From: Thermohalobaculum sp039027855
GTDB lineage: Bacteria > Pseudomonadota > Alphaproteobacteria > Rhodobacterales > Rhodobacteraceae
Length of the DNA stretch: 64,000 nt
Assembly: GCA_039027855.1 (NCBI GenBank)
Contig: JBCCJI010000014.1
Span: 1-64,000 of the forward strand
Reading direction: 5' to 3'
Position 1 is the first letter of the stretch, and the number at the start of each line of letters is the position of its first letter. The notes below the pieces were generated by a model. That model was not told the DNA's origin. It made no database searches and saw nothing but the letters and a program-made list of their open reading frames with translations. The position numbers and the translations under genes are program-made. Positions 8,587-17,415 of this stretch are shown piece after piece.

Positions 8587-9062
8587 TGCGCCGCCTCCGC
8601 GGGCAGCGTCGCCTGAGTGAAGACAAAACGCCGGTCGAGCTGGTACTTGATCACATACCCGATCGACAGCCCGATGACGGCGCCGATCTCACGCATGAGA
8701 TGGGTCTGCCAGACCAGCCAAAAGACCGTCTCGACACCCCAGAAGATCAGCGTCGTGACGACACCCATCGCCGTGTAGAGCGAGAACTTCTGGCCGTGTG
8801 CCCTGACGCCCGTCGCTTCGTCGAAGAAGATCCAGCGTTTGTCGAGCAGGTACTTGATCACCAGCCCCACCAGCGTCCCAGCACCGACAGCGCCAGCGAA
8901 CAGCATCGCTCCCTCGCTGCCATCCGGCCCCAGCGACAGTACCAGACGCTGCGCCGCCAAGTTGGCGACTGTCGCGATCACCGCGAAAAGCCCGTAGCGC
9001 AGGACCAAAGACTGCGCGGTGAGCCCGCGATGCACAGGCTCCACGGCACCGGAGACAGTCAT
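8583..9062 (-). CDS. GtrA-family membrane protein
   Basis: A 159-residue protein with four predicted membrane helices and the GtrA pattern, including YLLDKRWIF and the later YQLDRRFVF (internal symmetry). GtrA proteins are thought to flip polyprenyl-phosphate-linked sugars across the inner membrane. In mycobacteria a GtrA protein (Rv3789) is encoded beside dprE1, so here it is the likely transporter of the lipid-linked pentose. It is coupled to the glycosyltransferase gene upstream and the DprE1-like gene downstream by ATGA overlaps. Confidence 0.86.
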   Translation of the reverse strand: MTVSGAVEPVHRGLTAQSLVLRYGLFAVIATVANLAAQRLVLSLGPDGSEGAMLFAGAVGAGTLVGLVIKYLLDKRWIFFDEATGVRAHGQKFSLYTAMGVVTTLIFWGVETVFWLVWQTHLMREIGAVIGLSIGYVIKYQLDRRFVFTQATLPAEAAQ

Positions 9063-10621
9063 TCGACACCCCGGCGGCGCAGCACGGCGAGGTTCTGGGC
9101 CGGCTGATCGACCAACAGCTCGAAACTCTCCGAGAAGCCGTCATCGGTTAGCTCTGACCAGGCGGCGATGCCGTGCCAGTCTGCGATGTAGTCGATCTCG
9201 CTGGCCACGAGATAGCCGAGCACATTTCCCCGCTCGCGCCTGGCGATCAGGGCAGCGGGGTTCACCTTGCCGTCGAGGTTGATGGTCCGGTCGTGCCAGT
9301 ACCCAAGCGTGCCGGTCTGCACCGCCGCGACCCATGTCTCATCGGGCAAGTTGTCGTCCACCCAGTCAACCACCTGAAAATGACCCTGTTCCTTCACCCC
9401 AGGCACCATGAGCCGGGCAGAGAGCACGGCCCCGAGCGCCAGCCCGGCGATCCCCACGCCCGCGATCAGCGCCCGCGCCCGCTCCGCATTCACCAGCCGC
9501 GCCAGATCAATAAGCACGACAAGACTGGCGAGAATGAGGAGCGGCGCGAGCGGCGCGAGGTACCGCGTGAGGAAGTACGAGGCGCCGAAAAAGAAGCCGT
9601 AGTAGAACGCCAACACGGCGCCATGGAGCAGGTAGGCCAAGACGGCGAGCCCCACGATGCCGCCGCGCTGCCATACGCGGAACAGGAACCAGCCCAGCAC
9701 GACAGCCGACGCCGCCGCGGTGATGGCGACAACGGCGGGCATCAATTGCAAGGCGCCAGGTACCGGCAGCATCGGAAACATATGCTCAAAGATCTGCGAC
9801 GGCAGCAGAAGCGCATTGCTGCCGAAATCGGCGCCCATGGATTGCGCGGTGCCGCTGATCGGCACAATCGACCCGAAATAGACGTAGTTGTTGACCAGCC
9901 AAGGCATGACGATGGCAACGCTCAGAAGCCCCGCGGGCACCACCCGGCGCAACATCTCCACGAGGCCAAGTCGTTCTCGGATCAGGAGATTAAGCGACCA
10001 GATCGCAAAAATGGCAATCGCGAGGAACACGCCGTCATTCCGTGCGAGAAAGGTGACGCCCGTCAGCGCGCCGAGCATCAGACCCGCGCCCATCGACGCG
10101 TCGGCGCCTCTCTCCAGCACATGACAGAATTGAAGCAGCGTGATCAGGAGCGCGAGCGTGTAAATGCCCGTCTCGAGGCCATTCATGCTGTGCAGCACCA
10201 ACAACGGGCCGACATACCAAAGCCCTGCCGCCAGCCATGGCCAGAGCGGATCGGGATCATGCGGCGCCAACACGCGGGCCGCGAAGGAACGCACTGCAAA
10301 CGCACCGCCAAGGGCAGCCGCGGCAGAGATGAGATGAACGCCGATCAGGCTCTCCATTTTGTCGCCCGCGGCAACGACATGCGCACCGGCAAACAGAAAC
10401 GTCGCCAGCGGTTGAACACCGTTGGTCGGGATTGTGCCGTCCGAGACGGTCATCCCCAGCCCAAGCGCCATGTTCCGGGCGACGGTGAGCATCAGATAGC
10501 CATCTTCGGTGACGAAGAACTCGGCCAGCATCGGCGCACCGCCAAACACGGGAAGCACCCGGAAAAGGGTTCCCGCGGCCAGCAGGCCGAAGACGCACAG
10601 GGACAGCGGGTGGCGTGTCAC
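9059..10621 (-). CDS. Membrane GT-C glycosyltransferase, arabinosyltransferase-like
   Basis: A polytopic membrane protein of about 520 residues with roughly a dozen hydrophobic segments and a soluble C-terminal domain. The first periplasmic loop has the acidic motif FVTEDGYLMLTVARNMA followed by a GTIPTNGVQPL segment. This matches the pattern of GT-C transferases that use polyprenyl-phosphate sugars, including AftB-like arabinofuranosyltransferases. I chose the GTG at 10619-10621 because AGAGAGG lies five bases upstream. The longer ATG frame would overlap the next gene and lacks such a site. Its stop overlaps the gtrA-like start by ATGA. The acceptor is unknown. Confidence 0.8.
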   Translation of the reverse strand: MTRHPLSLCVFGLLAAGTLFRVLPVFGGAPMLAEFFVTEDGYLMLTVARNMALGLGMTVSDGTIPTNGVQPLATFLFAGAHVVAAGDKMESLIGVHLISAAAALGGAFAVRSFAARVLAPHDPDPLWPWLAAGLWYVGPLLVLHSMNGLETGIYTLALLITLLQFCHVLERGADASMGAGLMLGALTGVTFLARNDGVFLAIAIFAIWSLNLLIRERLGLVEMLRRVVPAGLLSVAIVMPWLVNNYVYFGSIVPISGTAQSMGADFGSNALLLPSQIFEHMFPMLPVPGALQLMPAVVAITAAASAVVLGWFLFRVWQRGGIVGLAVLAYLLHGAVLAFYYGFFFGASYFLTRYLAPLAPLLILASLVVLIDLARLVNAERARALIAGVGIAGLALGAVLSARLMVPGVKEQGHFQVVDWVDDNLPDETWVAAVQTGTLGYWHDRTINLDGKVNPAALIARRERGNVLGYLVASEIDYIADWHGIAAWSELTDDGFSESFELLVDQPAQNLAVLRRRGVE

Positions 10622-10665
10622 GCGAACCTCTCTGACTGGAAACCGGCCATCACCCCATCCGCTCG

Positions 10666-12174
10666 CTAGAGCACGCCGGCCACGACGAAGATCGTCGCAC
10701 AAAGAGCGGCGACGACGTAGCTGACCCGGTCAGTCGCGGCGAAAACGATCGGATCGTCGGTCATATGACCGCGGTGGGTGACCATCACGATCCGGCTGAT
10801 CCAATAGATCAGCAACGGACAGACGCACCATAGCAGTTCGGGCTGGCCATAAAGCTTCGAGACCGTGTCGCTGTTGATATAAAGCGCGAAGACGAGCACC
10901 GACGCGTAGCCGGCGCTAAGCGCCATGGAGCGCAGGATCGGCAGGTCGTCGGTCTCATAGGCGCGCCCGGCCGTCTTCGCCTTGCCCTGTCGCAGCTGAT
11001 CGGTGAGTTCGGCCTGTCGCTTCACCGCGGCGAGCGCGAGGAACAGGAACATCGAGAACCCGAGCAGCCAAGGCGACAGCACGAGCGAGGCGACCACGGC
11101 GCCGGTGATGATCCGGATCGTGTAAAGACCGGCCAGGGCCAGAACATCGATGACGAGCTTGCGCTTCAGCAGAAACGAGTAGGCCAGCGTGGCCACGTAG
11201 TACGCGGCCAACATCCCCATCAGGACCACCGGCGCGAAGACGAGTGCGATCAGAAGCGCCCCAAGGATCAGCCCAACCGCCGACAGGACACCCTCAAGCA
11301 CCGGCACCTCACCGGCGGCGAAGGGGCGGCGGCGCTTGCGCGGATGCACCCGGTCGGCGGGCAGATCGACGAGGTCGTTGATAAGGTAGACGCTCGATGC
11401 CGTGAGGCTGAAAGCGATGAAGGCCGCGATGACGGCACCGATCTCGCTGAAGTCCTGCGCGGCGGCAAGGGGCGCGAAGACGAGCAGGTTCTTCGACCAC
11501 TGATGCGGTCTGAGCGCCCGCAAACGGGGCCGAAGACGACCCGGCATCTCCGCTGCGGGGTCGATATGCTGAAACTCGGCATTGGCGTCCTCGGCTATGC
11601 GACGCAGGCGTTCGTCGCCACCCGCCGTGATCGCCCGGCGCGCCGCAATCCAGACCGGCCGGTCGACGGCTGCATCGCCGATGTAGTCAAAGCCGCCCCG
11701 CCCGTAGCGCTCGACCAGGAAATCCGCCTTGGCCGGCCCACTTAGGTTACGACCGTCGGTAAGCGGCGAGCCGGTTCCCACGGCCTCGTCGAACAGGTCC
11801 AGCGCCTCGGCGATCGCCACGACCTGCCGGTGATCGGTCGCGGAGACGAGGGCAGTCCGCCGCCCCTCGGCCTTTGCCTTACGGATCAGATCGAGCACCG
11901 TCTCGTTCAGCGGCAGCGCTTCTGGCGGTAGAATGCAAAGATCGCCCACCGCCGCCTTAAACGCGGCCTTGCCCTGGCGGAGGCGCCCCATCAACCGGGC
12001 AGCGGCAAGAGGACGGCTCGCGAGAATAGCGATCAACGTCTCGTGCAGCGTGTCACTTCGACAGAGGGTGCCGTCTAGATCCACAACCAGTACCGGGGCG
12101 GTCTCGATCTCGCCACGGGGTGCAGCAGGATCGAGCGCCGGCTTAACGGCTGCCTGTTCCTCCACGTCCCGCAT
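10666..12174 (-). CDS. HAD phosphatase-UbiA prenyltransferase fusion (DPPR synthase-like)
   Basis: The N-terminal HAD domain (about 25-200) has motif I DLDGTL with D32/D34, S111 in ALVSATD, K149, and GDAAVD with D167/D171. The C-terminal UbiA domain (about 215-500, eight or nine helices) has NDLVDLPADRVHPRKRRRP around N266-D274, the magnesium-pyrophosphate-binding aspartates. By analogy with decaprenyl-phosphate phosphoribosyltransferase (Rv3806c), it would attach phosphoribose to a polyprenyl phosphate. The fused HAD domain is well placed to remove the 5-phosphate, a step done by a separate protein in mycobacteria. It is the first gene of the operon. The substrate assignment is inferred from the neighbours. 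Confidence 0.85.
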   Translation of the reverse strand: MRDVEEQAAVKPALDPAAPRGEIETAPVLVVDLDGTLCRSDTLHETLIAILASRPLAAARLMGRLRQGKAAFKAAVGDLCILPPEALPLNETVLDLIRKAKAEGRRTALVSATDHRQVVAIAEALDLFDEAVGTGSPLTDGRNLSGPAKADFLVERYGRGGFDYIGDAAVDRPVWIAARRAITAGGDERLRRIAEDANAEFQHIDPAAEMPGRLRPRLRALRPHQWSKNLLVFAPLAAAQDFSEIGAVIAAFIAFSLTASSVYLINDLVDLPADRVHPRKRRRPFAAGEVPVLEGVLSAVGLILGALLIALVFAPVVLMGMLAAYYVATLAYSFLLKRKLVIDVLALAGLYTIRIITGAVVASLVLSPWLLGFSMFLFLALAAVKRQAELTDQLRQGKAKTAGRAYETDDLPILRSMALSAGYASVLVFALYINSDTVSKLYGQPELLWCVCPLLIYWISRIVMVTHRGHMTDDPIVFAATDRVSYVVAALCATIFVVAGVL

Positions 12175-12693
12175 ACGCCCGCTCCTCGCACCCAGTCACT
12201 GCCGCGCAAGATCAACAACCGTCCGACAACCGAAGCCATCACGCCCGTGGACTGGTTCACTACCTCAATGCGCGGACCAGATCATCCCGCGGCACTGGCC
12301 TTGCCGATACCCCCGCAGCAAAACGGCTGCTCGGCCCGCCAATCCCGCGTGCTTGTCCCCCGCCGCCAAACTGGTCGAAAAGGCCACCGAAGAGCAAGCA
12401 TGGCGGAACAGGCGATGTCTCCGACGCATATAGCGGTTCAACACGGTTGCGTCTGGCACACATCGGATCCCGTTTCTGAACGGGCGAGGGTGCGGTTTGG
12501 CGCAGCCATTCAGCGTCCTGTCTGAGCGCTATCGCTGACGAGAGGGGAAGCGGCGTGGCGATCCCCCAGTGCCCGCGGACGGTGCCCGCGGATCGATGGG
12601 CGCGATATCGATGGGCGCGATATCGAACGCTCCATGAGGCCATCGACAGACCGACGCATGCGGCAACTGGATCGACCGGTTGGGTGGCAAGGC
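12175..12693. other. Intergenic DNA with two small tandem repeats, no gene seen
   Basis: It separates the DprE-like operon from the amidase gene, and should hold the promoter of the operon at its left end. Apart from the repeats at 12569-12592 (GTGCCCGCGGA twice, period 13) and 12594-12623, I saw no feature. The open frames across it resemble no family. Confidence 0.5.
12594..12623. repeat. Perfect 15-bp tandem duplication
   Basis: The unit CGATGGGCGCGATAT occurs twice without a gap (12594-12608 and 12609-12623), followed by the first bases of a third copy. It contains the short palindrome GATATC. It lies about 70 bp beyond the 3' end of the amidase gene. Confidence 0.9.
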
Positions 12694-14211
12694 CTAGCGC
12701 AGCGCGGTCTCGAGCGCTGCAGCGGCGCGGTAGATGGTCTCTTCACCCCAGCGCGGGCCGACAAGCTGCGCACCGACGGGCCGACCGTCGAGTGTCGACC
12801 CACAGGGCAGCGAGATGGCCGGATGGCCCGTGGCGCAGGTCGGCGACGTGTTGGGCAGCATCGAGAACGCGGCGGCGACGATCTCCTCGCGGCTGGCGCC
12901 GGGCGGCGGCAGGGGCTGGGCCGCCATCGGCGTTGTCGGCATCAGCAGCAGATCATGCTCGGCTAGCGCCGCATCATAGGCTGCGGTCAGCGCCCGGTTC
13001 AGGTTCTGCGCCCGGCCATAATACCGCCCGCGATGGCGCGAGCTCATGTAGTGGCCCATCAGGATGCCGAGTTTCAGGGTCTCGGACAGCTCGTCCGCCC
13101 GATCGCGCCAGCGTGCATGGGCGTCGAGCAGGCTTTCGAGGAACACGCCCTTCATGTTCGTGCCGAAGGCGTTCTGACGCATCATCAGCTCGGTCGCGCC
13201 CTCCAGGAAGATCGGCGTCCAGATCGCGGCGCCGACTGCATGCAGCGGCATCGAAATCTCGGTGACATGCGCGCCGAGGCGTCGCAGGATCGCCGCCGTC
13301 ACGCGCAGTTTGTCGTTCACCGCATCCTCGGCGCCCGGCATGGCGAGGCTTTCGCTCACCAGCGCGATGCGCAGCCCCGCGATGCCGCGCGACAGGGCAT
13401 GCACATAACGGCCGTCGCCGCGCAGATCCGGCAGGCCGGTCTGGCGCGGGTCGAGGCCATCGGGGCCGGCCATCGCATCCAGCATCAGCGCATTGTCGGC
13501 AACGGTGCGGGTGATGGGGCCGGCATGATCGACGGTCAGTTCGACCGCGAAGATGCCGGTATAGGGCACCAGGCCATGGGTGGGTTTCAGCCCCACGACC
13601 CCGCAGAACGAGGCCGGGATGCGGATCGACCCGCCCTGATCGCCACCCGTCGCCATGTCGACGATGCCCGCCGCAACCAGCGCGGTGGAGCCGGAGGAGG
13701 AGCCTCCCGCGTTGTGGCCCGGCACGGCGGGGTTCTCAACCGGCCCGGGCACGCTGGTATGGCTGCCGCCCGAGGCACAGTAATACTCGCAGACCGCCTT
13801 GCCCCGGATCTCGGCCCCGGCGTCGAGCAGTCGGGTCACGATAGTGGCGTCGATCTCGGGCACATAGCCTTCAAGGATCGAGGCGCCGTTCTGCATGGCG
13901 AGGCCCGCGACACAGACATTGTCTTTGATGGCCACCGTCTTGCCCATCAGCGGGCCGCGCGGCGCGCCCTTGATGGTGCTCAGCACCGCCCAGGCGCCGT
14001 AGGGGTTGTCGGCGGGTTCCGGGCGGTGACCGGGGGTGCGGGGATAGCGGACCTCGGGCAGCGGTTCGACCATCGCATCGACGATGTCGTAGCTGTCGAA
14101 CAGGCCCTGCATCAGGCCGAGGAAGCTGGTGGCATCGGCCTCTGACAGGGTCAGGCCAAGCTCGGCGCCGGCCGTGCGGATCTCGTCCGGGCCGGGACGG
14201 CGGATCGTCAT
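12694..14211 (-). CDS. Amidase-signature amidase, nitrile-hydratase-linked type
   Basis: This enzyme hydrolyses amides to carboxylate and ammonia in the cytosol. From the chosen ATG (14209-14211) the Ser-cisSer-Lys triad falls at K96 (AIKDNVC), S171 (GGSSSGS) and S195 (GDQGGSIRIP). That is the same numbering I recall for the Rhodococcus enantioselective amidase. The length of 505 residues and the opening MTIRRPGPDE also fit that subfamily. The start lies seven bases after the stop of the ATPase-amidase fusion. It ends the amide-uptake operon. The substrate is not readable; short aliphatic or arylalkyl amides are plausible. No nitrile hydratase is encoded nearby. Confidence 0.92.
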   Translation of the reverse strand: MTIRRPGPDEIRTAGAELGLTLSEADATSFLGLMQGLFDSYDIVDAMVEPLPEVRYPRTPGHRPEPADNPYGAWAVLSTIKGAPRGPLMGKTVAIKDNVCVAGLAMQNGASILEGYVPEIDATIVTRLLDAGAEIRGKAVCEYYCASGGSHTSVPGPVENPAVPGHNAGGSSSGSTALVAAGIVDMATGGDQGGSIRIPASFCGVVGLKPTHGLVPYTGIFAVELTVDHAGPITRTVADNALMLDAMAGPDGLDPRQTGLPDLRGDGRYVHALSRGIAGLRIALVSESLAMPGAEDAVNDKLRVTAAILRRLGAHVTEISMPLHAVGAAIWTPIFLEGATELMMRQNAFGTNMKGVFLESLLDAHARWRDRADELSETLKLGILMGHYMSSRHRGRYYGRAQNLNRALTAAYDAALAEHDLLLMPTTPMAAQPLPPPGASREEIVAAAFSMLPNTSPTCATGHPAISLPCGSTLDGRPVGAQLVGPRWGEETIYRAAAALETALR

Positions 14212-14218
14212 GGCGCGC

Positions 14219-16630
14219 TCACATCGTCTTCCAGTCGCCCGCCGCCTCAAAGGCCGCCGCCGCCTGATAGATCGTGCTCTCGGTCCAGTGGCGGCCGACC
14301 AGCATGGCGCCGACGGGCAGGCCGTCCTCCATCGCGCAGGGGATGTTCATCGCCGGATGACCGGTCACGTCGAAGGGCGCGGTGTTCTCCAGCGGCTCAA
14401 AAGCGCGCTGCAGGATCTCGGCCGTGGGCGCATCAGGGCCAGGCAGCGGGGTCGCGCGCATCGGCGTGGTCGGCATCAGCAGCAGGTCATAGGCGCCCAA
14501 CATCTGGTCATAGGCCGCGCGCAGCCGCCGCGCGATGTTCTGTGCCTTGGCGTAGTAGTGCCCGCGGTGGTGGCGCTGGAAATACTCGCCCGTGAACATC
14601 GTGATCTTCAGACTGTCCGACAGCTCATCGGCCCGGGCGCGCCAGTTGGCGTGGGCGTCGAGGAGGGAGGTGGTGTAGAGCCCCTCCCACCCGGTGCCCA
14701 TGCCGTTGCCCTTCATCATCTGGTTGGTCGAGCCCTCGGCCGCGATGGGCAGCCAGATCGCCATCGCCTTGTTGTGCATTGGGATCGAAACCTCGTCGAC
14801 CGTAGCGCCGAGGCGGCGGAAGGTCTCCCCCGCGCGGCGCACGGCGGCATCGACAACGCCCTCGCTCTCGGGCCGGCCGAAGCCCTCGCGCAGGATGGCG
14901 ATGCGCAGGCCCTGCGCGCCCCGGGTGAGCGCCGCGGTATAGGCATCGGTCTTGGGCGCGTATTGCCGGGGGTCGAGGCCATCGGCCCCCGCCAGCACCT
15001 CTAGGAGCAGCGCGTTATCGGCGACCGACTGGGTCATCGGGCCGGTATGGTCGATGGTGTTCTCGATGGGCATGACGCCGGTATAGGGCACCAGCCCATG
15101 CGTCGGCTTCATCCCGTAGATGCCGCAAAAGCTGGCCGGCATGCGGATCGAGCCGCCCTGATCGCCGCCAATGGCCATGTCGACCTCGCCCGCGCCCACC
15201 ACGGCGCCCGAGCCAGACGACGAGCCACCGGCCGAAAAGCCGCGCTTATGCGGGTTGTGGGTATGGCCGGTCGAGTTGGTGTGACTGCCCGAGGACAGGC
15301 AGAAATGCTCGCAATGCACCTTGCCCTTGATGGTGCCGCCGGCCTCGAGGATGCGGGTGACGATGGTGGCATCGAGATCGGGGGTATACCCCTTCAGCGT
15401 CGAGGCGCCGTTCATCATCGGCACGCCCGCAAGGCAGACATTGTCCTTGAGCGCGATGGTCTTACCGGCCAGCGGGCCGCGCGGGGCGCCCTGCACATCG
15501 ACCTTGACGTACCAGGCATGCAGCGGGTCTTCCTCGGCCGAAGGACGGCGCCCGGCGGTGCGCGGAAACTCCACCGTCGGCAGGTTGTCGGGCATCGCAT
15601 CCAGCGTGTCGTAGTGCTTCATGGAGCCTTCCATGAGGCCCAGGAACTCCGCGATCTTCTCGTCCGACAGGTGCATGCCGAAGTCCTCGACGATGCCCTT
15701 GAGCTGGCTGAAGGTGGGGCGCTGGACGGTCATGCGGGCGAACCTTTCGGTCATCGAGGCAGGTGGCAGGGCAGGCGCGGCGGCGGGCATTGGGGCGGGC
15801 ATTGGGGCGCTTGCGGGGGCCGGGCCGCCGGGCGGCGGCGCGCTCGCGGGCGGCGGGGCGGCGTGGGTCGCGCCGTTGCCATTGCCGCTGGTAAAGCCGG
15901 TGAACTCGTCGATCAGGGCGCTGTCCATGTTGTGCCCGCCGATCTCGCCCTTCACCTGCCCCTTCTGCAGCAACAGCACCCTGTCCGACAGCGAGGTGAT
16001 GAATTCGAGGTTCTGCTCGACCAGCAGGATCGAGAGGCCGCGGTCGCGGGCAAGCTCCTCCAGCTTGTCCTCGATCATGTCGACGATGGAGGGCTGGATC
16101 CCCTCGGTCGGCTCGTCCAGCAGCACCAGATCCGGGGCCGAGATCAGGCAGCGCGCCAGCGCCAGAAGCTGCTGCTCACCGCCCGACAGCGCGCCGCCCT
16201 GACGCTCCAGCAGGCGCTCAAGCTGCGGAAACTCCGCCAGCACGCTTTCAATGGCCGACCGTTCATCCGCGATGCCGTGGCTGGCCACGCCCATGCGCAG
16301 GTTGTCGAGGACCGAGAGGCTGGGGAAGATCCCGCGCCCCTGGGGCACATAGCCGATGCCGAGGCGCGAGCGGCCATGCGGCGCCTCTCGGGTGATGTCG
16401 ACGCCATCGAACTCGATGGTGCCGCCCGTGGTCTTGACCACACCCATGATGGTCTTGAGCAGCGTGCTTTTGCCCATGCCGTTATGGCCGAGGATGCCGA
16501 CGATCTGCCCCTCGCCCACGCTTAGGTCGACACCCTGCAGTACCGGCACACGGCCATAGCCTGCGCGCAAGCCGCGGGCCGACAGGATCTCGGCCGGGGC
16601 GGGGTCGTCGAGTTCTTCCGCCGCGCTCAA
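14219..16630 (-). CDS. LivF-type ABC ATPase fused to an amidase
   Basis: One 803-residue frame joins two enzymes. Residues 14-247 form a complete branched-chain-type ABC ATPase: Walker A GHNGMGKST (48-56), signature LSGGEQQ (148-154), Walker B LVLLDEP (168-174) and a switch region LVEQNLEF. Residues 249-292 are a Gly/Pro/Ala-rich linker. Residues 300-803 form an amidase with triad K395, S470 and S494. An internal ATG at 15731-15733 (M300, MTVQRPTF) aligns with the start of the separate amidase next door and has AAAGG nine bases upstream, so free amidase could also be made. The start overlaps the preceding ATPase gene by ATGA. A sequencing error joining two genes is possible, but the linker reads as ordinary low-complexity coding sequence. 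Confidence 0.88.
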   Translation of the reverse strand: MSAAEELDDPAPAEILSARGLRAGYGRVPVLQGVDLSVGEGQIVGILGHNGMGKSTLLKTIMGVVKTTGGTIEFDGVDITREAPHGRSRLGIGYVPQGRGIFPSLSVLDNLRMGVASHGIADERSAIESVLAEFPQLERLLERQGGALSGGEQQLLALARCLISAPDLVLLDEPTEGIQPSIVDMIEDKLEELARDRGLSILLVEQNLEFITSLSDRVLLLQKGQVKGEIGGHNMDSALIDEFTGFTSGNGNGATHAAPPPASAPPPGGPAPASAPMPAPMPAAAPALPPASMTERFARMTVQRPTFSQLKGIVEDFGMHLSDEKIAEFLGLMEGSMKHYDTLDAMPDNLPTVEFPRTAGRRPSAEEDPLHAWYVKVDVQGAPRGPLAGKTIALKDNVCLAGVPMMNGASTLKGYTPDLDATIVTRILEAGGTIKGKVHCEHFCLSSGSHTNSTGHTHNPHKRGFSAGGSSSGSGAVVGAGEVDMAIGGDQGGSIRMPASFCGIYGMKPTHGLVPYTGVMPIENTIDHTGPMTQSVADNALLLEVLAGADGLDPRQYAPKTDAYTAALTRGAQGLRIAILREGFGRPESEGVVDAAVRRAGETFRRLGATVDEVSIPMHNKAMAIWLPIAAEGSTNQMMKGNGMGTGWEGLYTTSLLDAHANWRARADELSDSLKITMFTGEYFQRHHRGHYYAKAQNIARRLRAAYDQMLGAYDLLLMPTTPMRATPLPGPDAPTAEILQRAFEPLENTAPFDVTGHPAMNIPCAMEDGLPVGAMLVGRHWTESTIYQAAAAFEAAGDWKTM
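15783..15806. repeat. 12-bp tandem duplication inside the linker of the fusion gene
   Basis: GCGGGCATTGGG is present twice in tandem (15783-15794, 15795-15806). On the coding strand it produces the repeated APMPAPMPA stretch of the Pro/Ala linker between ATPase and amidase, so the linker seems to have grown in part by duplication. Confidence 0.85.
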
Positions 16631-17412
16631 TGCTTGTGCCCCAGATAGACGTCGCGCACCGTCGCGTCGGCCGACACCTCGTCCATGCTGCCCTCCATAA
16701 GCACGGCACCGCGGTGGAACACCGTGACATGCGCGGCGATGGCGCGGATGAAGTTCATGTCATGCTCGACCACGATCATGCTGGTCGTGCGGTTTAGCTC
16801 CCGGATCAGATCGGCGGTGAACACGGTCTCCTCGTCGGTCATGCCGGCGGCGGGCTCATCCAGCAGCACGAGCCAGGGCTCGGCGGCCATCACCATGGCA
16901 AGTTCGACCCATTGGCGCTGACCATGGGCGAGGCTGCCGACGCTGCTGGTGCGGATCGGGCCAAGGCGCACACGCTCGATCGTGTCGGCGGCCAGCCGGT
17001 CGGCCCGGGCCGCGCCATGGGCCCGGCGGGCGGCGAGCCAGACGCTCTCCTGCACGCTCAAGCCGTCGAAGACGTTCGGCACCTGCGTCTTGATGCCGAC
17101 GCCAAGGCCCGCGATCTCGTGCGGGTTGGCGCCTGTGACGTCGAGATCGCGGATCAGCACCGTCCCCTCGGTCGGGGTCAGCTGACCCGTCAGGCATTTG
17201 AAGAAGGTGCTTTTGCCCGCGCCGTTCGGGCCGATCAGGCAGCGAAGCTCCCCGGCCTCCAGCCGGAAATCCACGTTCTCGTTCGCCGTGACACCGCCAA
17301 AGCGCATGGTGAGGCCGCGGGTCTCGACCACTGTCTCGCGCTGGCGCGCAGTGCGACCCGGGCGGCCGGTGCGCTGGCGGCGGGGGCGGGCATGGGTTTC
17401 AATCTCGACCAT
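16627..17412 (-). CDS. LivG/UrtD-type ABC transporter ATPase
   Basis: This is the first ATPase subunit of the amide importer, binding ATP at the cytosolic face of the two permeases. Walker A GPNGAGKST is near residue 61, with GLGVGIKTQVPNVF (Q-loop), SLAHGQRQWVELAM (a variant of the signature motif) and LVLLDEPAAGM (Walker B). The variant signature and the LGVGIKTQ segment are closer to urea/amide (UrtD, FmdF) than to leucine transporters. The N-terminal 25 residues are unusually rich in Arg. Its stop overlaps the start of the fused ATPase gene by ATGA. Confidence 0.9.
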   Translation of the reverse strand: MVEIETHARPRRQRTGRPGRTARQRETVVETRGLTMRFGGVTANENVDFRLEAGELRCLIGPNGAGKSTFFKCLTGQLTPTEGTVLIRDLDVTGANPHEIAGLGVGIKTQVPNVFDGLSVQESVWLAARRAHGAARADRLAADTIERVRLGPIRTSSVGSLAHGQRQWVELAMVMAAEPWLVLLDEPAAGMTDEETVFTADLIRELNRTTSMIVVEHDMNFIRAIAAHVTVFHRGAVLMEGSMDEVSADATVRDVYLGHKH

Positions 17413-17415
17413 GGG

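Noticed and set aside
6919..8616. Long plus-strand open frame opposite the dprE1/dprE2 genes, and similar ones at 9173-10669, 15047-16525 and, on the minus strand, 22530-24242
   Set aside because: These are antisense or out-of-frame shadows common in GC-rich DNA. Their translations are Arg/Pro/His-rich, with no family resemblance, while the opposite strand holds clear enzymes and transporters.
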